Of a stretch of 14,911 nucleotides of DNA, positions 1 to 7,005 are shown piece after piece. A program made the position numbers and the translations under genes. Each line of letters opens with the position of its first letter. Position 1 is the stretch's first letter. The notes below the pieces were generated by a model that saw only the letters and a list, made by a program, of their open reading frames with translations, was not told where the DNA came from and did not search any database. Source of the DNA: Clostridia bacterium (lineage in GTDB: Bacteria > Bacillota_A > Clostridia > Christensenellales > Aristaeellaceae); NCBI GenBank assembly GCA_017412025.1, contig JAFQOY010000051.1, forward strand, positions 1 to 14,911, written 5' to 3'.

Positions 1-1048
1 CAATGAGGGCGTGATCGTCCTGGCGGCGACCAACCGCAAGGATATCCTTGACCCGGCGCTGCTGCGCCCGGGCAGATTCGACAGGCAGATTACCGTCAGC
101 TATCCGGACGTGCGCGGCAGGGAAGCGATTCTCAAGGTGCATGCCAAGGACAAGCCGCTGGCGGAGGACGTGGATCTTAAGCATATCGCCAAGCGCACGC
201 CGTATTTTGCGGGCGCGGATCTTGAAAACGTGATGAACGAGGCGGCTATTCTGTGCGCGCGCGAGGGCGGCGAGCAGATCACCGCGCGCCACCTGAGCGA
301 CGCCATTGAGCGCGTGCAGATGGGCCCGGAAAAGAAGAGCCATGTGGTGACGGACGAGGACAAGAAGCTCGTTGCCGTGCACGAGGCGGGCCATGCGATT
401 GTCGGCGAGCTGCTTGAGGGCTGCGACGACGTGCATCTGGTGACGATCATGCCCAGAGGCTCCAGCGGCGGCCATACGCTGCTGCTGCCGCAGAAGGAGA
501 GCGATTTCACTACCCGTACCCAGCTGCTGGATTTTGTCTCCATGGCGCTGGGCGGCTATGCGGCCGAGCAGATCGTGATGGGCGAAATGTCCACCGGCGC
601 GAGCAGCGACCTGCAGCGTGCAACCGATATCTGCCGCCGCATGGTGATGCAGTATGGCATGAGCGACGACATGGGGCCGATTTACCTGGGCGGCGATCAC
701 GACGAGGTGTTCCTCGCGCGCGATTACGGCCAGCAGAGCCGTATGTTCTCCGAGGCTGTCGCCTCCCGCATTGATGCGGAGGTGCAGCGCAAGATGAACG
801 GCGCTTATGAGCGCGCCAGAGCGCTCCTGACGGAAAACCGCGAGAGGCTTGACGGCCTGACTGCGCTGCTGATGGAGCGCGAGACGATTGACCGCAGGGA
901 GTTTGAGGCGTTCATGAAGGGCGAGGCGATTGAACCGGAAAAGGCGGAGGAAACCTCCGCCGCGGAAGGCGCGGCAGAAAACACGGCAGAAAACGCTTCT
1001 GTGAACGATCTCATGAACGATCCCATGAACGTTTCTGTGGAAGAATAA
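1..1048 (+). CDS. ftsH: ATP-dependent zinc metalloprotease FtsH, 3' part (5' end outside window)
   Basis: FtsH is a hexameric, membrane-anchored AAA+ protease that unfolds and degrades membrane and cytosolic proteins. Only the C-terminal part is here; the transmembrane region and Walker A/B motifs lie upstream of the window. The frame is open from base 2 (Asn-Glu-Gly-Val-Ile-Val). Visible parts in order: the end of the AAA+ module with the second region of homology, AATNR at 23-37 and RPGRFDR at 65-85 carrying the arginine-finger residues; the helical lid; then the M41 peptidase domain with the zinc motif HEAGH at 380-394 and the third ligand Asp at 608-610 (SSDLQRAT). The catalytic core is intact and closely follows the family. 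After about position 930 comes a low-complexity Glu/Ala/Asn tail with a 4-residue period, reported separately. The GTG at 11 is internal, not the true start. The next gene starts 87 bases downstream. Confidence 0.97.
   Translation, partial: NEGVIVLAATNRKDILDPALLRPGRFDRQITVSYPDVRGREAILKVHAKDKPLAEDVDLKHIAKRTPYFAGADLENVMNEAAILCAREGGEQITARHLSDAIERVQMGPEKKSHVVTDEDKKLVAVHEAGHAIVGELLEGCDDVHLVTIMPRGSSGGHTLLLPQKESDFTTRTQLLDFVSMALGGYAAEQIVMGEMSTGASSDLQRATDICRRMVMQYGMSDDMGPIYLGGDHDEVFLARDYGQQSRMFSEAVASRIDAEVQRKMNGAYERARALLTENRERLDGLTALLMERETIDRREFEAFMKGEAIEPEKAEETSAAEGAAENTAENASVNDLMNDPMNVSVEE
974..1045 (+). repeat. 12-base periodic microrepeat encoding the FtsH C-terminal tail
   Basis: The last codons of ftsH follow a 12-base (4-residue) period. 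Asn codons AAC fall at 980, 992, 1004, 1016 and 1028, exactly 12 bases apart, giving units of the type AAEN, TAEN, ASVN, DLMN, DPMN. Neighbouring units share most bases, for example gcagaaaac twice and atgaacgat/atgaacgtt. This looks like an imperfect tandem duplication. FtsH tails are often acidic and disordered, so the tail is probably tolerated rather than catalytic. Confidence 0.6.
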
Positions 1049-1064
1049 GCATCAATCAGGCGGA

Positions 1065-1089
1065 CGCCGCGTCAGAATCTGGCGCGGCG
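1065..1089 (+). terminator. Hairpin after ftsH, possible weak terminator or processing site
   Basis: An 11-bp stem (1065-1075 with 1079-1089, one T-G wobble) closes a 3-base loop (aat) in the 87-base gap between ftsH and the PHP gene. It is GC-rich and would be stable as RNA. The following T-rich stretch (gtttatt, from about 1096) is separated from the stem by several bases and is interrupted, so intrinsic termination would be inefficient. Partial attenuation or mRNA stabilisation are alternatives. Confidence 0.35.
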
Positions 1090-1123
1090 CTGCTGGTTTA
1101 TTCCGCCGTGCATGCGGCGCGGG

Positions 1124-1130
1124 AAAGGAG
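1124..1130 (+). promoter_or_regulatory. Ribosome binding site deciding the PHP gene start
   Basis: AAAGGAG sits 5 bases before the ATG at 1136. An in-frame ATG at 1112 lies upstream of this site and would add eight residues unlike the family N-terminus, so 1136 is preferred. Confidence 0.8.
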
Positions 1131-1135
1131 ACGGC

Positions 1136-1987
1136 ATGAAAGCGGATCTGCATCTGCATTCGACCGCTTCGGACGGCGTTTTGCCGCCGGCGTTGCTCGT
1201 TGAGCGCGCTGCGCTGCTTGGGTTTGACACGATTGCGCTGAGCGATCACGACACGGTGGACGGCGTCTGCGAGGCGCAGAAGGCCGCAAAAGCCTGCGGC
1301 GTCGAGGTGATTCCGGCAGTGGAGCTCAGCTGCGGCGCGCAGAAGGAAATACACGTTCTTGGATATGGCTTTGATATCCGGAACGAGGCGCTGCTTGCAT
1401 TCTGCGCAGAGCGAAGGAAGCAGCGGAAATACAGAACAGAACAGATTGTGAAACGCCTTTGCGAACTGGGGAAGCCGGTATCTATGGACCGTGTGCGAGA
1501 ACTGGCGCGCGGGGTGATGGGCAGGCCGCATGTTGCGCAGGCGCTTGTGGAGGCGGGCCATGTCCGGTCAGTCAGCGAGGCGTTTGACCGGTTTATTGCG
1601 GTCGGCAGACCGGCCTATGTGCCCAAGGAGGACGTGAAGGTGAGCGAGGCCGTCCGCCTGATCCGGGAAGCGGGCGGCGCGGCGGTGCTGGCTCATCCGA
1701 TGGAACTGAAGATGGGCGAGACGGCGCTGGAATCGCTGATTGGCGAATGGAAGGCGCAGGGACTTTCGGGCGTTGAGGTCTGGCATCCGAGTGCGGCCAA
1801 CAACCACGCGGCGTTTCTGCTTGGACTGGCCAGACGGGAAAACCTGCTCGTCACCGGCGGAAGCGATTTCCATGGGGAGACTGTGCGGAAAAGCGATATC
1901 GGAGAGGGACTTGAGCGCTGGACGACGGCGCAGGAGGATGTGCGAGCGCTCAGGGCGTGCATACGCAGAATCAGAGAAAGCCAATGA
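1136..1987 (+). CDS. PHP-domain phosphoesterase, RNase AM / TrpH (YciV) family
   Basis: The protein is 283 residues, a full-length match to the stand-alone PHP family that includes E. coli YciV/RNase AM (5'-3' exoribonuclease on short RNA) and 3',5'-nucleotide bisphosphate phosphatases. The metal-binding motifs are in place: DLHLHST with His6 and His8, SDHD at 36-39, Glu63 in AVELS, an internal GRPHVAQAL segment, VLAHP, and the C-terminal SDFH at 243-246. Together these form the trinuclear metal site typical of PHP enzymes. It is cytosolic, with no signal peptide. A role in turnover of short RNA or of pAp-type nucleotides is inferred from the family; the sequence alone does not choose between them. 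The start at 1136 follows a good ribosome binding site. It is followed after 24 bases by the VanW gene, so co-transcription is likely. Confidence 0.88.
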   Translation: MKADLHLHSTASDGVLPPALLVERAALLGFDTIALSDHDTVDGVCEAQKAAKACGVEVIPAVELSCGAQKEIHVLGYGFDIRNEALLAFCAERRKQRKYRTEQIVKRLCELGKPVSMDRVRELARGVMGRPHVAQALVEAGHVRSVSEAFDRFIAVGRPAYVPKEDVKVSEAVRLIREAGGAAVLAHPMELKMGETALESLIGEWKAQGLSGVEVWHPSAANNHAAFLLGLARRENLLVTGGSDFHGETVRKSDIGEGLERWTTAQEDVRALRACIRRIRESQ

Positions 1988-2011
1988 CCGACGAAGGAGC
2001 GAGGTGCTCTC

Positions 2012-3505
2012 ATGCCGAACATGACGCAGGCGGGCTATACGCCGCCGAAGCCGGAACAAAGAAAGACGCCGGCGGAGCCGAAGAAGAAAAAGCATGCCAA
2101 AAAGAAAAAGGGCAGAAAGCGCATGAGCGGCGCCGCCGCTGTATCGCTGGCGATCTTCTTTGCCGCCGTACTGGTTGGCGCCGCGACGATCTATCTCTAT
2201 ACGCAGACGCAGCCGTACGTGCATGCCTATTTGCCGGGTACGTCGCTTGACCGGTATCCGCTGGGCGGCGCGACGCAGGAGGATGCGCTTGCGCTGCTTG
2301 AGCGAACGGCGGGAGAAGCCGTTTCTGCCTGGCGATTTGAGATGACCTGCATGGGACAGACCTACACGATCACCGCACAGGACGTCGCGCTGTCCATTGA
2401 CCGGGCGGCGACGCTTGATCCGCTTTGGGCGCTCGGGCGGGATGGAAACATGCTCTCGCGCTACCTGCAGATGCTTGAACTCCGGCGCAATCCTGTGGAT
2501 GCGCAGTCGGTGATTGCCTACGATATGGCGCCGGTCGACGCGCTGCTGGAGCGCATCGCGGCGGACATTGAGCGCGAGCCGGTCGACGCGTCGATGACGT
2601 TTGTGCCGTCAAGCAGCATGCCGTTCCGCTTTGAAGAGGAACGAACCGGACTGTCGCTTGACACGGATGCGCTGCGCGCACAGATCGGGCAGGCAATCAG
2701 CAGCCTGACGACGGTGAGCATGACGCTCGTCCCGCAGGAGATCGAGCCTGCGGTGCGCCGCAGCGATCTGGAAAACGCCGTCGTTCTGCGGACGAGGCTG
2801 GTGACGGAAATCGCTTCGGACGAAGCGTCGTATACGAATGTACGGATTGCGGCCGGAAAGCTGCATGGGCTGAGCATCGGGCCGGGAGAGACGCTTTCGC
2901 TCAACGAGGCGATTGGCAGGCGTACGCCTGAGGCCGGATATGCCGTCGCGCCGGAACCGGCATACGGCATCGATGTTTCGGGCGTTGGCGGCGGCGTGTG
3001 CCAGGTATCGACTGCTGCATACCGCGCGGCGCTGCTGGGCGGGCTTGATATCCTGGAGCGGCATGCGGCTGTGCGTCCCGTCGACTACTGCGGGATGGGA
3101 CAGGAGGCGGCGATTTCCGACCAGGGGCTTGACCTGGTACTGGCCAATCCGACGGCGCATCCGCTGTTCATGACGGCCAGGACGTATCGTGACGGCGGCG
3201 CGGCGTTTATCGAGCTGCAGTTGATCGGTGAGCCGCTTGCTGTGCGTTATGCGCTTGAGTCCGCTGTCACGCAGACGGAGCTGATTGAGGAGCCTGTCTA
3301 TGTGCGGGATCGCGACGGACAGTATGCCCGCTACACCGACGAGCGCGTAAGCGTGGGGAAAGCGCTTCCGGGTTATCAGGCGGACGTCGTGCGCACGGCG
3401 GTTGGGAAGGATGGAAAAGAAGAACGCGTCGTCATTTCCTCGGATGTGTACGAGGCGGTTCCGCCTGCGATCTACGTGGGCATTGAAGAGAGAGAAGAGA
3501 AATGA
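2012..3505 (+). CDS. VanW-domain membrane-anchored protein with peptidoglycan-binding-like and G5-like regions
   Basis: A 497-residue envelope protein. Residues 1-39 are Lys/Pro-rich and probably cytoplasmic; residues about 40-62 form one hydrophobic membrane segment, with the rest outside the cell. Residues about 70-250 resemble the repeated peptidoglycan-binding-like module found before VanW domains. Residues about 276-405 are the VanW domain with its hallmark glycine-rich block GVGGGVCQVSTAAY at 324-337, including Cys330. The last 80 residues resemble a G5-type domain, common at the end of these proteins. VanW takes its name from a vancomycin-resistance cluster, but most genomic copies, including this one with no van genes nearby, are general Bacillota cell-envelope proteins of unknown activity, so resistance should not be inferred. 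The start at 2012 has GAGGTG at 2001-2006, 5 bases upstream. Confidence 0.88.
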   Translation: MPNMTQAGYTPPKPEQRKTPAEPKKKKHAKKKKGRKRMSGAAAVSLAIFFAAVLVGAATIYLYTQTQPYVHAYLPGTSLDRYPLGGATQEDALALLERTAGEAVSAWRFEMTCMGQTYTITAQDVALSIDRAATLDPLWALGRDGNMLSRYLQMLELRRNPVDAQSVIAYDMAPVDALLERIAADIEREPVDASMTFVPSSSMPFRFEEERTGLSLDTDALRAQIGQAISSLTTVSMTLVPQEIEPAVRRSDLENAVVLRTRLVTEIASDEASYTNVRIAAGKLHGLSIGPGETLSLNEAIGRRTPEAGYAVAPEPAYGIDVSGVGGGVCQVSTAAYRAALLGGLDILERHAAVRPVDYCGMGQEAAISDQGLDLVLANPTAHPLFMTARTYRDGGAAFIELQLIGEPLAVRYALESAVTQTELIEEPVYVRDRDGQYARYTDERVSVGKALPGYQADVVRTAVGKDGKEERVVISSDVYEAVPPAIYVGIEEREEK

Positions 3506-3523
3506 TTCAAGGGGGATATCATC

Positions 3524-3910
3524 ATGGAAAAGATCTGCTTTAAAACCAGCAAGGGGCCGGCTGCGATCGGCCCGTACTGCACCGCCTGCATCTATGGCGA
3601 TACGGTGTATATGTCCGGCATGATCGGCGTTGATCCGAAGGTGCAAAAGCCTGTGGAAGGCGGCACGCTGGAGCAGGCCAGGCAGGTATTTGAAAACATC
3701 GCCGCCGTGCTGGGCGAGTTGGGCCTTACGACCGACGACGTGCTCAAGACCACCGTGTTTCTGACCAACCTGGGCGACTTTGCCGAGGTCAACAAGCTCT
3801 ATGCTGAGTATTTCGGCCCGAACTATCCGGCGCGTTCCTGCGTGGAGGTGTCAAAGCTTCCGATGGGCCTGAGCATTGAGGTTGAGTGTATCGCAAAAAC
3901 AAAGAAGTGA
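3524..3910 (+). CDS. ridA: RidA family reactive intermediate/imine deaminase
   Basis: A 128-residue protein of the YjgF/YER057c/UK114 family, the same length as E. coli RidA. RidA hydrolyses reactive enamine/imine intermediates, such as 2-aminoacrylate released by PLP-dependent dehydratases, to ketoacids, protecting other PLP enzymes. The trimer active-site signature is present: AIGPY near the N-terminus, the YPARSCVEV block with Arg104 (E. coli Arg105), and Glu119 in SIEVE (E. coli Glu120), so an active deaminase is expected. It is cytosolic. A purine-rich site (GGGGGA, 3511-3516) lies 7 bases before the ATG. It sits 18 bases after the VanW gene and 26 bases before fbp, with no obvious amino-acid biosynthesis partner next to it, so a general housekeeping role is likely. 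Confidence 0.93.
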   Translation: MEKICFKTSKGPAAIGPYCTACIYGDTVYMSGMIGVDPKVQKPVEGGTLEQARQVFENIAAVLGELGLTTDDVLKTTVFLTNLGDFAEVNKLYAEYFGPNYPARSCVEVSKLPMGLSIEVECIAKTKK

Positions 3911-3936
3911 GCGATAGCTGAAAGAGGAGGAGCGAC

Positions 3937-5922
3937 ATGAGAGAGACATTCTCCGCGCAGGATATCCGGTATCTGCATCTGCTGCGCAAGCAGTACAGAA
4001 CGATTCAGGAGGCATCTGCCGAGGTTGCGCATCTGCGGGCCGTGCTTCGCCTGCCCAAGGGCACGGAGCATTTCCTTTCGGATCTGCATGGCGAGCATGC
4101 TGCATTTCTGCACATCCTGCATAATGCCAGCGGCGTTATCAAGCGCAAGATCAACGACCTGTACGGCAATATCCTCTCGACGCATGAGCGGGATATGCTC
4201 TCCACGCTCATCTATTATCCGGATGAAAAGCTCGCGCTGCTCAAGAAGCAGGGCGTGGTCACCAGCGAGTGGTATCGCCTGACGATCTATCGCCTGGTTG
4301 AGGTGTGCCGCATGTGTTCGGTGAAATACACCCGCAAGCGCGTGCGCGATACGATGCCGCGCGAGATGGGCGCGCTGATTGAGGAACTGCTGCTTTCCGA
4401 CGGAACGCCCGACAAGGACGGCTATTACCGCGAGGTGATGCAGTCGATTCTGGAAACCGGCCAGGCGGACGCCATGCTCATCGCGCTCAGCCGCGTGATT
4501 CAGGCGCTGGCCATTGACCGTCTGCACATCATCGGCGATATCTTTGACCGCGGCCCGCGCGCCGATCTGATCATGGATGCGCTGGAAAACTATCATCAGG
4601 TTGACGTACAGTGGGGCAATCACGACATCGCATGGATGGGCGCTGCGGCGCTGTCGGAGGCGTGCATTGCGCAGGTGATCGTCACCTCCGTCAAGTACGG
4701 CAACCTGGAGACGCTGGAGGTTGGCTACGGCATTTCGCTGCGACCGCTCTCCACGCTGGCTGCCAGCTGCTATGCAAACGATCCGTGCGCGGAATTCCGC
4801 CCGAGGGACAACGGCGAGGAGCTTCATGAGGACGAGATGGAGCTTGCGCGCATGCACAAGGCGATGGCGATTCTGCAGTTCAAGCTGGAAGGCCAGCTGC
4901 TTGCGCGCCATCCGGAATACGGCATGGAGTCAAGACGGCTTCTGCACCGCATCGACTTTGAAAACGGGACGGTCGATGTGGAGGGCGTCACGTATCCGCT
5001 GCGCAGCTGCTCCTTCCCGACGATCGACCCGGCAGATCCGTACGCCCTCACGCCGCTTGAGCGCGAGGTGATGGACAGGCTGGTGCTGGAGTTTGCGCAC
5101 AGCGAAAAGCTGCAGCGCCACACGCAGTTCCTCTACAGCACGGGCGGCATGTATCTGCGCTGCAACGGCAATCTGCTTTATCACGGCTGTATCCCGATGG
5201 AGGAGGACGGCTCTTTTGCGGTCATTCCCGTCTCTGTCACGCAGGCGCTGCGCGGCAAGGCGGGCATCGACGCGGCAGACGTCCTCGCCCGTCAGGGTTA
5301 CTTTGCCCAGCTGGGCACGAAGGCGCGCGAGGATGGACAGGATTTCCTGTGGTATCTGGGCTGCGGTCCGTATTCGCCGCTCTTTGGCAAGAGCAAGATG
5401 GCGACGTTTGAGCGCTATTTCATCAAAGATAAAACGCCTCATGTGGAGATCAAGAATGTATACTACGAAAAGATCAGCGACGAGGCGACGGCGCTTGGCA
5501 TCCTCAAGGAATTTGGGATGAGCGATACGGGCTTTATCATCAACGGTCATGTGCCGGTGAAGCTTGGTCAGGGAGAGAGCCCGATCAAGGCGGGCGGCAG
5601 GCTGCTGGTGATCGACGGCGGTCTGTCCCGTGCGTATCAGCCGGTGACGGGCATTGCCGGCTATACGCTGATCTTCTCCTCGCATGAGCTGAGTCTGGTT
5701 GCGCATCAGCCGTTTGAATCCACGGCGAGCGCCATTTCCAGCGAGCAGGACATCCACTCCGTGCACAGCCTGGTCAAGCAGATGCCGCGCCGCCTGCTCA
5801 TCGCCGACACGGATGAGGGCGATGCGCTGCGCGGACGCATCGACGATCTGATGACGCTGATTTCCGCTTACCGCAGCGGCGTGATCAAGGAGCTGCGCGA
5901 GGGCAGCGAGTACCACAGGTAA
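3937..5922 (+). CDS. fbp: Fructose-1,6-bisphosphatase, class III
   Basis: Catalyses fructose 1,6-bisphosphate to fructose 6-phosphate plus phosphate, the committed step of gluconeogenesis. At 661 residues it has the usual length of the large Bacillota class III (Bacillus Fbp/YydE type) enzyme, unrelated in fold to classes I and II. Calcineurin-like metallophosphatase motifs are all visible: SDLHGEH with Asp49, His51 and Glu53; GDIFDRGP at 200-207; GNHD at 227-230; and NGHVPVK at 536-542 with His538. These ligands bind two divalent metals. The N-terminus (YLHLLRKQY, then LPKGTEHF) is typical for the family. The start at 3937 is supported by GAGGAGG ending 6 bases upstream. It is cytosolic. It is followed after 16 bases by a HAD phosphatase gene. 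No frameshift or missing motif is seen. Confidence 0.97.
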   Translation: MRETFSAQDIRYLHLLRKQYRTIQEASAEVAHLRAVLRLPKGTEHFLSDLHGEHAAFLHILHNASGVIKRKINDLYGNILSTHERDMLSTLIYYPDEKLALLKKQGVVTSEWYRLTIYRLVEVCRMCSVKYTRKRVRDTMPREMGALIEELLLSDGTPDKDGYYREVMQSILETGQADAMLIALSRVIQALAIDRLHIIGDIFDRGPRADLIMDALENYHQVDVQWGNHDIAWMGAAALSEACIAQVIVTSVKYGNLETLEVGYGISLRPLSTLAASCYANDPCAEFRPRDNGEELHEDEMELARMHKAMAILQFKLEGQLLARHPEYGMESRRLLHRIDFENGTVDVEGVTYPLRSCSFPTIDPADPYALTPLEREVMDRLVLEFAHSEKLQRHTQFLYSTGGMYLRCNGNLLYHGCIPMEEDGSFAVIPVSVTQALRGKAGIDAADVLARQGYFAQLGTKAREDGQDFLWYLGCGPYSPLFGKSKMATFERYFIKDKTPHVEIKNVYYEKISDEATALGILKEFGMSDTGFIINGHVPVKLGQGESPIKAGGRLLVIDGGLSRAYQPVTGIAGYTLIFSSHELSLVAHQPFESTASAISSEQDIHSVHSLVKQMPRRLLIADTDEGDALRGRIDDLMTLISAYRSGVIKELREGSEYHR

Positions 5923-5938
5923 GCGGCGGAGGAAAAGC

Positions 5939-6631
5939 ATGAACGAGACGCTTTATCAGGAGATGGGCTGCTGCGCGCTGCATGCGATGCCGGCGAAGCG
6001 GCCGGTGCTGATCGTGTTTGATCTGGACGGCACGCTGACGGACAGCGCGTGGCTTGGACGCGAGCTGTTCAAGCGCGTGTTTGAGCTGCTTGGATATGGC
6101 ATCATCAGCGACGAACTGGCGGATTCCTTCAACGGCCCCAGCGCCGACGAGGTATGCCGGATCATGGGAATCGGCGAGGACAGGAAGCAGCTGTACAACG
6201 ATCTGATTGACGAGGTGGAGCCTGAGCTGGTCAGGGCCGGAGGAAAGGTTTTTCCGGGTACGCTGGATATGCTCTCCACGCTGGCGCAGCATGCGGCGCT
6301 GGCGATCCTGACCAACGGCTCGCAGGTATACTGCAGAACCTGTATAGAGACATACGGTTTTGAGCCGTACATCGCCCTTGAAAGCGGCTTTGTATCCGGC
6401 GTAACGAAGGCGGAGCGCATTGCCGCCTGGGAAAGGGAGACCGGCGTGCAGCGCGTGATCGTCGTGGGCGACCGTGCGACGGACATATCAAACGGGCAAG
6501 CCGTCGGAGCGTATACCGTCGGCGTAACCTTTGGCATGGGCACGCGGGAAGAGCTTGCCAGCGCCGATGCAATCTGCGATACGACCGCGCAGGTGACGTG
6601 CGCCTGCATGGACGTCATCAGAAGCCTGTAA
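5939..6631 (+). CDS. HAD-superfamily hydrolase, subfamily IA (phosphoglycolate-phosphatase-like)
   Basis: A 230-residue HAD phosphatase with all four motifs: VFDLDGTLTDS with nucleophile Asp28 and acid/base Asp30, LTNGS with Thr125, Lys157 in VTKAERI, and VVGDRATD at 175-182 with metal-binding Asp178 and Asp182. A helical cap inserted after motif I places it in subfamily IA/C1, with Gph and PpaX as nearest well-known relatives. The substrate is not readable from sequence; a small phosphorylated metabolite is likely. About 25 residues precede motif I, including a Cys-Cys pair, which is longer than usual; the start at 5939 is nevertheless supported by GGAGGA at 5928-5933. Its position 16 bases after fbp suggests shared expression with central carbon metabolism, but that is only an inference. 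A second HAD domain occurs further along, fused to Tmk. Confidence 0.85.
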   Translation: MNETLYQEMGCCALHAMPAKRPVLIVFDLDGTLTDSAWLGRELFKRVFELLGYGIISDELADSFNGPSADEVCRIMGIGEDRKQLYNDLIDEVEPELVRAGGKVFPGTLDMLSTLAQHAALAILTNGSQVYCRTCIETYGFEPYIALESGFVSGVTKAERIAAWERETGVQRVIVVGDRATDISNGQAVGAYTVGVTFGMGTREELASADAICDTTAQVTCACMDVIRSL

Positions 6632-6648
6632 AATACGACAATAGCATC

Positions 6649-6654
6649 AGGAGG
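6649..6654 (+). promoter_or_regulatory. Ribosome binding site deciding the ACT gene start
   Basis: AGGAGG lies 9 bases before the ATG at 6664. An open frame reaches back to 6598, inside the HAD gene, but lacks such a site and would add residues unlike the ACT family N-terminus. Confidence 0.8.
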
Positions 6655-6663
6655 AAACCTGTT

Positions 6664-6939
6664 ATGGAAAAGAAAAACACAGCCGTTGTCACCGTTGTGG
6701 GCAACGACACCATCGGCATCATCGCGCGCGTGAGCGCCGTGCTTGCGCGCCATGAGGCGAATATTCTGGATATCTCTCAGACCGTCCTTTCCGGCATGTT
6801 CAACATGATCATGATCGTGGATATCTCCCTGAGCCGGTTTGCGCAGCTGGAGGACGAGCTGTCCGGGCTGGGCGTTGACATGGGCCTTCAGATCCGCATC
6901 CAGCGCAGCGAGATCTTCGACGCGATGCACCGCATCTGA
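6664..6939 (+). CDS. ACT domain-containing protein, UPF0237 family
   Basis: A 91-residue protein that is essentially a single ACT domain, the small regulatory fold that binds amino acids and other ligands. It begins with the characteristic first strand and turn (AVVTVVGNDTIGIIARVS), then an NILDISQTVLSGMF segment and a second half ending near the DAMHRI terminus. The pattern fits UPF0237, related to the N-terminal half of GcvR, a regulator of the glycine cleavage operon. There is no DNA-binding or catalytic domain. UPF0237 genes commonly lie directly before a UPF0210 gene, and that is the case here (66-base gap), so the two products probably act together, with the ACT protein possibly sensing a ligand. 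The ligand is unknown. Start chosen from the AGGAGG site. Confidence 0.9.
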   Translation: MEKKNTAVVTVVGNDTIGIIARVSAVLARHEANILDISQTVLSGMFNMIMIVDISLSRFAQLEDELSGLGVDMGLQIRIQRSEIFDAMHRI

Positions 6940-6975
6940 CGGAAAAGACGTTTTCCGCCCGCCGCTGCGGACGGG
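6940..6975 (+). other. Two adjacent hairpins between the ACT and UPF0210 genes
   Basis: Directly after the ACT stop codon, CGGAAAA (6940-6946) pairs perfectly with TTTTCCG (6951-6957) around a 4-base loop. A second, bulged stem follows with CCCG (6958-6961) and CGGG (6972-6975). The TTTCC arm at 6952-6956 could instead pair with GGAAA at 6974-6978, an alternative fold. No T-run follows, so this is not a standard terminator. It could tune the relative expression of the pair, or be chance. Confidence 0.3.
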
Positions 6976-6995
6976 AAAGCCATGGAATGATATTT

Positions 6996-7000
6996 GGAGG
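6996..7000 (+). promoter_or_regulatory. Ribosome binding site deciding the UPF0210 start
   Basis: GGAGG is 5 bases before ATG 7006. A possible TTG start at 6994 would overlap the site itself, so it is rejected. Confidence 0.82.
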
Positions 7001-7005
7001 AATCT

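Noticed and set aside
2012..3505. Vancomycin resistance gene vanW
   Set aside because: No other van genes are present, and VanW domains are widespread in envelope proteins of susceptible Bacillota.
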